The notes beneath the pieces are model-generated. The model made no database searches, was not told where the DNA came from, and saw only the letters and a program-made list of their open reading frames with translations. Of a stretch of DNA of 21,428 nt, positions 10,902 to 21,428 are shown in pieces; the stretch's first letter is position 1, and each line of letters starts with the position of its first letter. Made by a program: the position numbers and the translations under genes. The stretch lies in NCBI GenBank assembly GCA_016098155.1, contig JAAAJB010000591.1:1-21428 (forward strand), in the 5' to 3' direction. Source of the DNA: Actinomortierella ambigua (taxonomy: Eukaryota; Mortierellomycota; Mortierellomycetes; Mortierellales; Mortierellaceae).

Positions 10902-11793
10902 TTACTCCTCGTCATCGAAGGACAGTAAACTCTTTGAGGTGGCCTTCGCCTTGGAGGACTTCTTCTTGGTCGTCGTAATGCCACCTTCCTTACTGTCTTC
11001 CTTCTTTTTCTTTTTGAGCGCCTCTACCTTTTGCTTGGCTTCTCCTAGTAACGATTCTTCCAGAGTGCGCTTCTTGCTACCACCTGCAGAAGCTTTGGTC
11101 GTGGTATCAACACTTGCCGCTTTGCTCTTTGGTTTCCTGAACAGAATTTTGCCATTCTCATCCACGGGAACAGCATCGTCCTCTTCTTCCGATGATGTCG
11201 AGCCCTCCTTCTCTGCGTTCTCCAATGCCGTTTGGATCTCTGCCTCGGACAGACCTAGTAGTATTAAAAAAAAAAAAAGCGAGCCAAAGAAGTGTAATGT
11301 CATCTGTTAGCATGAAAAGAAGTCGACACGCGCAGAATCACATGGATTCCCTAAGAAAGATAGGAGGCGCGTGGTCGATCCCTCAGCGAACGTTCGCCTA
11401 GACCAGAAACAGCCAGGCATTCGGGCATTGTGCAACGATACGTAGTTTTTGATGCAGCCCAACACAACAGACTTTATTACCTGGTGGAAGGTTCTTGAGC
11501 ACATTCCGTGCTTGGCGTTCATCCAGGTGTTTCCCGTCTTTGAGCACTACGACAGAGGGACGCTCTTCTTCTCTCAAATTTAGCAAGTCGTGTCCATCTT
11601 CGTCGTCTTCGTCGTCATCGTGCTCAAACTTGGCCTCGATACCAATCGGTTTTTTGTAATGAGGATGCGATGCATTTGAGGAGGATGCAGAGGAGGATTG
11701 ACCCGTCAGCATCTTCATAAAGTCGGGTTTACCCTCCTGCACATAGGACAAGCCTTTACGTAGTTGATGCGGCGTTAGCTTTTTGTTGGACAT
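10902..11793 (-). CDS. DUF4604 / KIAA1143-family protein, 2 exons
   Basis: Exons are 11793-11481 and 11254-10902, about 221 aa, joined in phase 1 across a 226-nt GT-AG intron (GTAAT donor, CTACTAG acceptor after a T-rich tract). Residues 7-25 (about TPHQLRKGLSYVQEGKPDF) match the family's N-terminal SYV.P.EPAFL-type block. RPSVVVLKDGKHLDERQARN matches the conserved VVVLK.GDL..EE segment. The second exon carries DENGKILFRKPKSK, equivalent to DGRIIYRKP in human KIAA1143, then a Lys-rich stretch and the diagnostic ending SLLSFDDEE. The order and spacing of these blocks make the family assignment firm. The protein is small, highly charged and probably nuclear given the Lys-rich stretches. I know of no settled biochemical function. 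It lies downstream of RPS20 on the same strand, with its own TATA element. Confidence 0.85.
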
Positions 11794-11837
11794 TGAATTG
11801 ATTGTGAAAAGGCGAGATTCTCTGCCATCCAGACAAC

Positions 11838-11843
11838 TTTATA
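11838..11843 (-). promoter_or_regulatory. TATA element of the DUF4604 gene
   Basis: TATAAA on the minus strand lies 45 nt upstream of the ATG at 11793 in an A/T-rich patch. Confidence 0.45.
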
Positions 11844-11936
11844 ATTTTAGTGGTGCCCAAAAAGACTGCATTGTTATCATCAAAAACCATCAAAAGCAAT
11901 CACAAAGAACGCTGATATTTTCTTAAGGATTTGGGG

Positions 11937-11942
11937 TTTATT
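11937..11942 (-). terminator. Candidate poly(A) signal AATAAA for RPS20
   Basis: AATAAA on the minus strand is 173 nt after the RPS20 stop. It is the first good match between RPS20 and the DUF4604 promoter. The rest of the 321-nt spacer 11794-12114 holds no gene I can support. Confidence 0.35.
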
Positions 11943-12114
11943 GGTGTGTTTCCTCGTTGTCTTCCAAGTGAACCTGGTTGATGAAAAAAAGGTATTTACC
12001 TCTCCATCTCCAGAGTTCACTCAATGCCTTGTGTTTTCATTTGCAAAAAAACAAAGTCAAAAGAAAACAAAGATCCACAGCAACCTCATGCAGCTACAAA
12101 AGAAGGTGCAGTAT

Positions 12115-12786
12115 TTAGAGGGCAAGGGTGACCTCGCACTCGACACCGTTCTCCAGGTTGATCGAGGTGAGCTGCTTGACGATCTCGGCGGGCGAGTGAA
12201 GGTCAATGAGGCGCTTGTGGATCTTCATCTCATAGCGATCCCAGGTCTTGGAACCCTCACCGCAAGGCGACTTGCGGGTGGTGATGCGGAGGACCTTGGT
12301 GGGCAGGCGGACGGGGCCCTTGACACGGAGGTGCTTGTCCTTGGCACGCTGTTGAAGGGTTGAAAGTGTTTTTGTGGTACAAGATGAAAAAGCGATTAGT
12401 TAAAAGAAAAAAAAAATTGTGTTCCTGTACACACTAGACTGGTGGTTCCTGCAGGGTTCCTCGGTCCAATTGGTCGATATCCTGCAACGAAAGGGGGGTG
12501 ACATTTACCTGGATGAGGTCGGAGGAGACCTTCTCCAAGGCCTTGACGTTGCGGGAGGTCAGGGTGATACTGTTGGACGAGAGAACAAAGGCATAGGAGG
12601 TAGAAGAGATTGTTAGGCCTACTTGCTATATATTTTTTTCTTCTTATGGTAGATCCATCATTGATGGATGGATGATCCTCCATTTTTTTCTCATTCTGCA
12701 GAATCGGTTGCATACCGGATGCGGTGGATGGGGGCATCGACCTGCTCCTCAACACCAGCTTTCTTAATGGGGGCGGCGGAAGACAT
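12115..12786 (-). CDS. RPS20: 40S ribosomal protein uS10 (S20), 3 exons
   Basis: Exons are 12786-12716, 12569-12509 and 12348-12115, exactly 121 aa, the same length as yeast Rps20. Both introns are GT-AG and phases match: [25 protein letters not shown] across intron 1, then [18 protein letters not shown] across intron 2. Conserved uS10 blocks are [40 protein letters not shown] and the ending [14 protein letters not shown]. uS10 is a component of the 40S head near the decoding side and is essential for small-subunit assembly. Codon use is C-ending and strongly biased, as expected for a highly expressed gene. The leader upstream of the ATG on the coding strand is pyrimidine-rich (near 12819-12840), common for ribosomal protein genes. 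It is divergent from YVH1. Confidence 0.97.
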
Positions 12787-13058
12787 TCTGACTGAGCTAC
12801 GTAGATGTAGATGAGTGAGATTGGGAAAGAAGGAAGAACCAAATCCATTTGCACCGCCGTCTGTTTTGAGACGAGGCGAGGAGAGTGTGGCTTTGCGCAA
12901 AATTTTACTCTCTCTTGTTCCTGGAAAGCCAGTTGTGACTGGGCACCTTTTTTTTTTTTTTTTTTTTTTTGGCCACCATCCCTCTGACAAAAAGGGGACC
13001 TCTTCTTTCCACCTTTTCCCCTTCCGCCCCTTCCTCCCACACTGCATTCCTTCTCGCC
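12787..13058. promoter_or_regulatory. Bidirectional promoter between RPS20 and YVH1
   Basis: The 272 nt between the two start codons must hold both promoters. It contains a T23 tract at 12948-12970, an AAAATTTT palindrome at 12899-12906 resembling the core of the yeast ribosomal RNA processing element, and pyrimidine-rich stretches on each side. That the AAAATTTT element functions here is conjecture. Confidence 0.6.
12948..12970 (+). promoter_or_regulatory. Poly(dA:dT) tract (T23) in the RPS20/YVH1 promoter
   Basis: Twenty-three consecutive T residues lie between the two divergent genes, 162 nt from the RPS20 ATG and 89 nt from the YVH1 ATG. Nucleosome exclusion is the likely role, by analogy with fungal ribosomal protein promoters. 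Confidence 0.5.
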
Positions 13059-14702
13059 ATGGAGCTCACCTCTGCCGCAATGGATTCCGCTAAAATCCTC
13101 CATGAGATGCAGGAAATCCTTCCTGGTCTCTTCTTGAGCGGGTATGGGCTATAAAAACAAACAGTCGCTATGCTCCAATCTTCAGCCTTGTTCGACCCTA
13201 TCGCCTTCTTACCCCAAATGCCAATGCCATCCTCTCTTCTCCACTTTGTTCTTGACAGTGTCATCCCAGCCGACTCGGAGGAAATGCTGAAGGAAAAAGG
13301 AATCACCCACATTGTCCAAATGACCGATGTCCGACTGCCCAGATATCCTGGCAAGTACCTCTACAAGGTCCTTTGTGTTCCAGATTGGGAGAAAACCAAC
13401 CTGATCAAACACTTTCCAGAGACCAACCGATTCATTGCTGATGCTCTGGGGAAAGGTGGCAAGGTTCTGGTTCACTGGTAAGAAGCTATATTTTTCACTT
13501 GCAAAGTGACCCGTGTGAGCCAATTGACCATCCTCAGAGCGAACATTCTAACATCCCGTCTTCACAACCATCTTTCGCTGTTTCTATCTATCTTTCGACT
13601 TGTCACAGCGTGGCAGGTGCTTCCCGTAGTCCAACGATTGTGTGCGCATATCTTATGAAGGAGCAGAAACTTAAAGTCGAGGAAGCACTGGAGTTTGTCC
13701 GGATTAAGCGACCTCTAGTTGGACCCAACCAAGGCTTTATGAGCCAGCTGCAAATGTATTACGATATCGGCTACGATGTCAATACCTCTCATACCCAATA
13801 CCGCCGCTTTCTCATCGAGTCTATGGCTGTCGAGCGACAGAGTATGTATCTTTTTCCTCGTTACAGTTGTCCCATACTTTGATCCCCCTCTCCTCACACA
13901 AGGAAAAAAAATAGGAGTGAAGATGCGGGATGACGACGCAGCTCACCAACATGCATCTTCGATCGTTCTGTTGCTGTCTTTGTTTGTTATCATGAATAGC
14001 ATTCGGGTACATTAACGACATGGTGTTGGCTCAAGATCCAATGACTGCAACTGCGGCAGCTGCCGCAGCGACCTCCATCGTACCCAACGCCTCATCTAGT
14101 TCCAGCGCATCGCCATCACCTGCAGAGTCAACAACAACAACAACAAATACTCCAGCATTGAACCCAGCACGGCCTCCCGTCGCTCGCCCTGCGATGGGTC
14201 GGCCCGCCTCAGCAGGACCACGACCATTAAAGTGCAAAAAGTGTCGGCGCGCCTTGGTCTCCAGAGACGCCGTCATTACTCACTTTCCGGGTCAAGGCCA
14301 GGCTTCTTTTCAGTACCGCAAGAGAGATGGCACTCTCCATGTGTCTGAGGTATGGAAATTTAGAGGAAAGGAAAAAAAAAAAAGGAGTCAGGTTTATATC
14401 GCCTCCCCATATGCCTGTTTTTCTTTCTGTGTCTTATATATTTATCTCCGCAATTTTTAACTTCATGATAGGCTGTCCAATCCAACATCTCACCCATCCA
14501 ACCTGCAGTATCGACGACCTGCCAGTCCTACTTTATTGAGCCGATTGAGTGGATCCAAGGGTTGCACGAGCTGGAGGGCAAGATTTCTTGCCCAAAATGT
14601 GATTCAAAGCTCGGCACTTTCAGCTGGGTTGGTGAACAGTGCTCCTGTGGATCCTGGGTCACCCCTGCATTTATGCTGCACAAGGGCAAAGTAGACGGAT
14701 AA
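13059..14702 (+). CDS. YVH1: YVH1 dual-specificity phosphatase with C-terminal zinc domain, 5 exons
   Basis: Exons are 13059-13141, 13259-13477, 13609-13841, 14000-14349 and 14472-14702, about 371 aa (yeast Yvh1 is 364). All four introns are GT-AG in phase. The ATG at 13059 sits in a strong CGCCATGG context. Residues 20-175 form the phosphatase domain: EILPGLFLSGVIPADSEEML, GITHIVQMTD, VPDWEKTNL and the catalytic P-loop HCVAGASRS (100-108). The codon for the catalytic Cys101 is split by intron 2. Residues about 195-250 are a Ala/Ser/Thr/Pro linker. The zinc domain has C257-x2-C260, H273, C312, C335-x2-C338 and C352-x-C354 within SCPKCDSKLGTFSW and CSCGSWVTPAF, as in Yvh1/DUSP12. In yeast the zinc domain drives release of Mrt4 from pre-60S particles, and phosphatase activity is dispensable for that step. 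The identification is secure. Confidence 0.95.
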
Positions 14703-15168
14703 GGAAAAAAAAACATGCATCAAGATAAACAACACAAAACTAGAAAATAAAACAAAACGCTCGCATGCATGCAGAATTGCCCAGTTTTTTGTTTGCACAG
14801 GTCAAAATACAATAATTTTACAGAGAGGAAATAATGATAAACTCGTATAAAAAGAGTGTGGTGGTTGTGGGGTGGGGTGGGGTGCAAAGCTAGCCGGGCG
14901 AGCAGAGATATTGTCAGCAAGAGAAATTGAAAGGGGGGGGGGGGTAAAGGGGAGGTGGGGAGCAGCGGGAGGGGCGGCAGGGGGAATGGGGGGGGGGGCG
15001 GCGGTAAAGGTGAGGTGTGGCGGCAAGAACAATAGTTGGTGATTCGAGAGGGGGGACAGGGGGACAGGGGGAGAGGACTCGAGGGAGTGGAGGTAATCAG
15101 ACATAAATCAAGCCAAGCAAGGTTTCGACAAATTTCCATAGCATTTTTCAACAGCCAAGAGGGCAAAC
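14703..15168. other. G-rich spacer between convergent YVH1 and forkhead genes
   Basis: The 466-nt spacer holds both 3' ends. A candidate YVH1 poly(A) signal AATAAA is at 14746-14751. From 14862 to 15090 the plus strand is very G-rich: three GGGG blocks separated by single T at 14869-14882, a G12 run at 14933-14944, a G11 run at 14988-14998 and GGGGGGACAGGGGGACAGGGGG near 15048-15072. Multiple G-quadruplexes are possible. No gene is supported. Confidence 0.7.
14746..14751 (+). terminator. Poly(A) signal AATAAA for YVH1
   Basis: AATAAA lies 44 nt after the YVH1 stop codon in an A-rich 3' UTR. Confidence 0.55.
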
Positions 15169-18453
<3,285 letters not shown>

Positions 18454-20302
18454 CTACTTGGGTGGAGTGTCCAGAATGGTGTAATTGAAGAACTTGAACT
18501 TCAGCAGGACAGCCAGTGCTCCGTGGAAGATGATAACAAGGATAAGGATGATTTTGGACGTTTGAGCTTCGGCTCTGGAGAGGACAGGGTACATGTTCCG
18601 GATCAAGAACACACCGGAGAGACCACCGCCGATACCCACAAGGATCCAGCGTGCCAGCTCAAAGGGTAGCACCGAGAGCGCGGCAACGGGAATCCAGATG
18701 GCCATGCCGTAACCGTACAAGGAGAGCATCTCAAGCAAGTTGGGCTGACAGCCAAAGTACTTGGTTGCCGCCCAGACCAGCGTAGGCACCAAGAAGGCGT
18801 ACGTGTACACGGCACCAAAAGCAAATGTCAGCTGGCGGAAATCATACTCGTACTTGGAGCCATTCATATAGGCAGCAATCGAGTCGGCGATCGATGATGC
18901 GACAAACAAAACAAACACGACTGTTGTAGAGATCCAGAAAGGGCCTATGGTATACACAGCAGCAGCAGCAGCAGCATTCAAACGGAGGCAAAGTTTAGCA
19001 CGAGCAGGGCAAGCCGCGGAGATAAAGTACTTCAAGGTTGCGGAGCTTAATAGCCTTCATGATGAATGACTGTGATTTGGCATGATCGCTAAACACACAT
19101 GCATACCATAAAGGTCTGGAGCCCCTCCCATCACCTCCAAAAAGTTGTCTTTGGGGATGACAGTGGCAAAGCATCGTTCCAGGACCTGCACGGATTCCGA
19201 CAAGGACAGGGGCGGTTAGATTGCGTAGACGGTCTACAAAATGTTCATTCATCTGGTATTGCTAAAAGAAATACATGCCTGTGCTGTGTCGACATCGAAG
19301 AACTTTGCATAGTACTCCACCGACCAGATGGGCTTTGGTGCAGTCTGATCTTGGATATTGCGATGGGGGTCAAATGTGCCTCCTGCACTAAATCCTATCG
19401 AGGGTGAAAGCACCCCGCAAATTGAATACACGGACGAATTGTTAGCATCCACGCCACGCCGCCCATCGTTGAGCCGAGTGATTAATAGAATGCAAACTTG
19501 AAAGTACCAGTTGGTCGAGGCTGCGGGGTGTTGGCGGATGTAAGGTTGCCGGTCGCTGGTGAGTTGGAGGACGACGAGAAACCTAATCTCAAAGACCATG
19601 CGAAGGGGTTGTTAATTAGCAACATTGTTCAAAGCTCTTGCTTGGACCATTTGATCCTGACCGACTTGAGTAGTAGTAGTAGTAGTAGTATCTCTGTTGC
19701 ATAGAGGACTGGAATGGGTGGTCCTTCATGGGATAGGGGTGAGAAAGGGGAGAGAGGAGGGGAGAGGAGGTTGCCTGTCGTGAAAAAGCTTCCTCTAACA
19801 AGTGGTGTCAAGGTGTCTGTATGAAGCAAGTGTCCTGTATCTGTGTCTTGGCATTGAATTGAGGGTCTGTCCACACCTACTTTGAAACTGAAGCTGAAGA
19901 GATGGTAGGTCGTTGACGTTCCCCACCAAAGCAAGAAAACTCAAGTTAGCACACAGAATGGATAAAAGAGAAACAGCCATGGCGAGAGGAGGCGTACAAG
20001 CCATAGTTGCTGCTACTTTAGCATATTGTACAGTATCCCGGCTGGCCGTGTGCAGGGATGATGAGTGTTTGAGGGACTTTTTTTTTTTTTTTTTTTTTTT
20101 CAACCGCGCCAAGAAATGCATGCAACGTGTCTTTAGGCAGAGCATGTCGCCCAGGCCGCTTCATTCGTGGGTGTTTCGATTCTTTTTATCACGCTCTGAG
20201 AGAGGAAACAGAGACAAGAGAATGAGGCCATCTTTTAGAGAGGAGTGGGCTTACCTCGTCGTCGTCAATTTCGATTGCGCTGTACGCGCCCTGATGCGAC
20301 AT
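18454..20302 (-). CDS. YIPF1/YIPF2-like Yip1-domain Golgi membrane protein, 6 exons
   Basis: Exons are 20302-20255, 19893-19881, 19582-19508, 19382-19279, 19185-19107 and 18944-18454, total 810 nt or 269 aa with a TAG stop. The model begins MSHQGAYSAIEIDDDE, then LQFQSFSSSSNSPATGN, matching the DDLQFEEF-type start of human YIPF proteins. PIWSVEYYAKFFDVDTAQ and VLERCFATVIP follow, matching the family's FW..EYY..FFDVDT.QV block. PDLYGPFWISTTVVF opens the membrane domain, which has about five hydrophobic segments (about 107-130, 148-168, 174-196, 200-217 and 231-252) and the family motif YGYGMAIWIP. YIPF/Yip1 proteins cycle through the Golgi, bind Rab GTPases and support vesicle transport. Two splicing features are unusual: a 13-nt second exon and a GC-AG fourth intron. 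The last three exons are secure. The first three rest on phase, splice motifs and recalled N-terminal conservation. Confidence 0.85.
19186..19278 (-). other. GC-AG intron in the YIPF-like gene
   Basis: The 93-nt intron starts CAG/GCATGT and ends CCGTGCAG. It joins FFDVDTAQ to VLERCFATVIP exactly where the family is continuous. The nearby GT options either leave the frame or run into stops. Confidence 0.75.
19583..19880 (-). other. Intron 2 of the YIPF-like gene with an AGT triplet repeat
   Basis: This 298-nt intron is longer than most others here. It has a (AGT)7-type repeat at 19669-19690, a good CTAAT branch sequence (GCTAATTAAC, near 19611-19620) and a GATTAG acceptor. A further cassette exon inside it is possible but I found no phase-compatible one. 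Confidence 0.5.
19881..19893 (-). other. Inferred 13-nt microexon of the YIPF-like gene
   Basis: CTTCAGTTTCAAA is preceded by a TCTCTTCAG acceptor and followed by a GTAGGT donor. It enters in phase 0 and leaves in phase 1, giving DDDE-LQFQ-S. Confidence 0.6.
20078..20100 (+). repeat. T23 homopolymer within YIPF-like intron 1
   Basis: Twenty-three T on the plus strand, A23 in the transcript, inside the 361-nt intron 20254-19894. Intron position makes a promoter role less obvious than for the other two tracts. Confidence 0.7.
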
Positions 20303-21394
20303 TGTGGTTGTGTAGATGAGAAGGAGATGGTGGTGCGGAGACGGAAGTCACAATGGAGGGTTTCTTTTTGGAACAAGCGCAAGGGGCGAAATCTTTGTTG
20401 AGGGAGTGCTGTACTGCCATCCATCCCCCAGGAACGCATACAGCAGTGGGGGGGGGGTACAGTTGCAAGATATTCCTCTACTGTATTGCACGCCCTGCCT
20501 AGGGCAATGCTCGACAAGGTGAGATGGAGAGCTATTCCTCTAACTGTTCTCTATCCCTTTTTTTTTTTTTTTGACACGCATGCCTGTTGTCCACAGGGTA
20601 TCAACAGTCTGTCTGTGTGTCTCTGTCTTATCTGCGTGTGTCTGTCTGTCTGTCCCTGCCCTCGATATCGAGACATGTTGTGCGCATCCCCGAGAACGAA
20701 AGCGGATGATTGGAAGCAGCACGAGAAGGAAAAGGAAGCAGCGCGTCGTCCCAGCCAATTGGGATCACTTCAGCACTCCTTTGATCCGCTTCTGTTCGGG
20801 GTCGTTGAAAGAGGAGCAACATTCCTTTTGACTGAATCGGTTTCTCTGCTGCTCTCACTTGTACACACACACATTCACATTCTCACTCACTCATACATTC
20901 ACACTCTCACTCACTTCCACTCTCACTCTCATCCTCTCCCCTCTTCTCCTCCTTTGTTGGTTCCCCATCCCTTGTTCTCCCTCCTGCCGCCTTTTGTAAG
21001 CGACTTTTTTCACTTTCAACTTCTCCCAACATTTCTTGTATTGTTCTCCTTTTTTTTTTGTGTTTTAGACATTTCTTTCCTTGTTGCTCGCCCCTTCCTC
21101 CTTCCTCCTTCCTCGTCCTCGTCCTCGTCCTACTCGCCCCCCTCCAACCTGCGGTCCCAGTTACCTTCTCGAGAGTAAAACCTTTGCTGGTGTCCGTTCC
21201 AAAAAGTATGTCTATATCTTGCTGTGATTGTTTGCTAGTGATTTTATTGGTGTTGATCAAACGGCTGTGTGTTTGGTCCTACCATGGGCACCCAGGTCGA
21301 CGGAGGCCACTAGCCAGGCGCGGAGAAAAATGATCGAGTGGCTGAAGGGCGAGGCAGCGACACTGATAGGTAGACAGACACACAGGCATGGCAC

Positions 21395-21428
<34 letters not shown>
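20303..21428. promoter_or_regulatory. Upstream region of the YIPF gene and possible leader of a rightward gene
   Basis: This 1.1-kb stretch has no coding region I can support. It contains a T14 run near 20559-20572, GT/CT-rich repeats (20590-20660), and CA/CT-rich sequence (20860-20960) that resembles a fungal 5' leader on the plus strand. A possible intron with GTAAG donor and TTTTAG acceptor lies at 20996-21068. This suggests the 5' end of a plus-strand gene that starts outside the window, but no first coding exon is identifiable. Confidence 0.4.
21395..21428. repeat. (ACAG)n tetranucleotide microsatellite at the window edge
   Basis: At least eight ACAG units run to the last base, so the full array extends beyond the window. 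Confidence 0.9.

Noticed and set aside
12396..13103. Minus-strand 235-codon frame across RPS20 and its promoter
   Set aside because: It runs through RPS20 exons in another frame, introns and the T23 tract; the spliced RPS20 model explains the region.
20486..21178. Plus-strand 230-codon frame
   Set aside because: It is Ser/Pro/His/Leu/Phe-rich only because the DNA is CT- and CA-rich; it has no recognisable domain and looks like leader sequence.
21395..21428. ACAG repeats considered as a CRISPR array or telomere
   Set aside because: Units are 4 nt with no spacers and do not match fungal telomere repeats; it is a simple microsatellite.

Overview
The window is eukaryotic nuclear DNA from a filamentous, early-diverging fungus, most likely Mucoromycota and possibly Mortierellaceae. 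This is inferred from compact intron-containing genes (73-300 nt introns, GTATGT/GTAAG donors, CTAAC/CTAAT-like branch sites), short spacers, long homopolymer A/T tracts and extensive Gln/Ser/Thr/Pro/His low-complexity coding sequence. It also carries an INPP4-type phosphatase, a family I do not associate with budding yeast. I see no transposon, CRISPR array, tRNA or rRNA, and nothing that looks bacterial or viral.

Layout, left to right. (1) 330-1601 (+): arrestin-like protein, three exons, TATA box near 216. (2) 1865-2938 (+): MAK16, a 60S ribosome-biogenesis factor. (3) 3131-10573 (-): a very large (about 2337 aa) INPP4-type inositol polyphosphate 4-phosphatase with the CKSAKDRT active site and a roughly 660-residue low-complexity block inside its C-terminal region. 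(4) 10902-11793 (-): small DUF4604/KIAA1143-family protein. (5) 12115-12786 (-): 40S ribosomal protein uS10 (RPS20), three exons. (6) 13059-14702 (+): YVH1, a dual-specificity phosphatase plus zinc domain, divergent from RPS20 across a 272-bp promoter with a T23 tract. (7) 15169-17744 (-): FHA plus forkhead transcription factor (FHL1/FOXK-like) with a 34-Gln run. (8) 18454-20302 (-): YIPF1/YIPF2-like Golgi membrane protein, six exons including an inferred 13-nt microexon and a GC-AG intron. (9) 20303-21428: promoter and 5'-leader-like DNA ending in an ACAG microsatellite, with no gene I can support.

Several neighbours share a ribosome theme. MAK16 and YVH1 act in 60S maturation, RPS20 is a 40S subunit protein, and FHL1-type FHA-forkhead factors control ribosomal-protein genes in budding yeast. 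This may be chance, but the RPS20/YVH1 head-to-head arrangement is a plausible shared promoter. The INPP4-like enzyme (phosphoinositide turnover), the YIPF protein (Golgi) and the arrestin-like protein point to membrane trafficking.

The exon models were built by eye. They rest on splice-site motifs, continuous phase across every junction and recalled family conservation; no alignment or transcript data were available. I found no obviously new biological system. The points most worth following are the split and duplicated C-terminal motif of the INPP4-like protein, the YIPF gene structure, and the G-rich spacer between the convergent YVH1 and forkhead genes.
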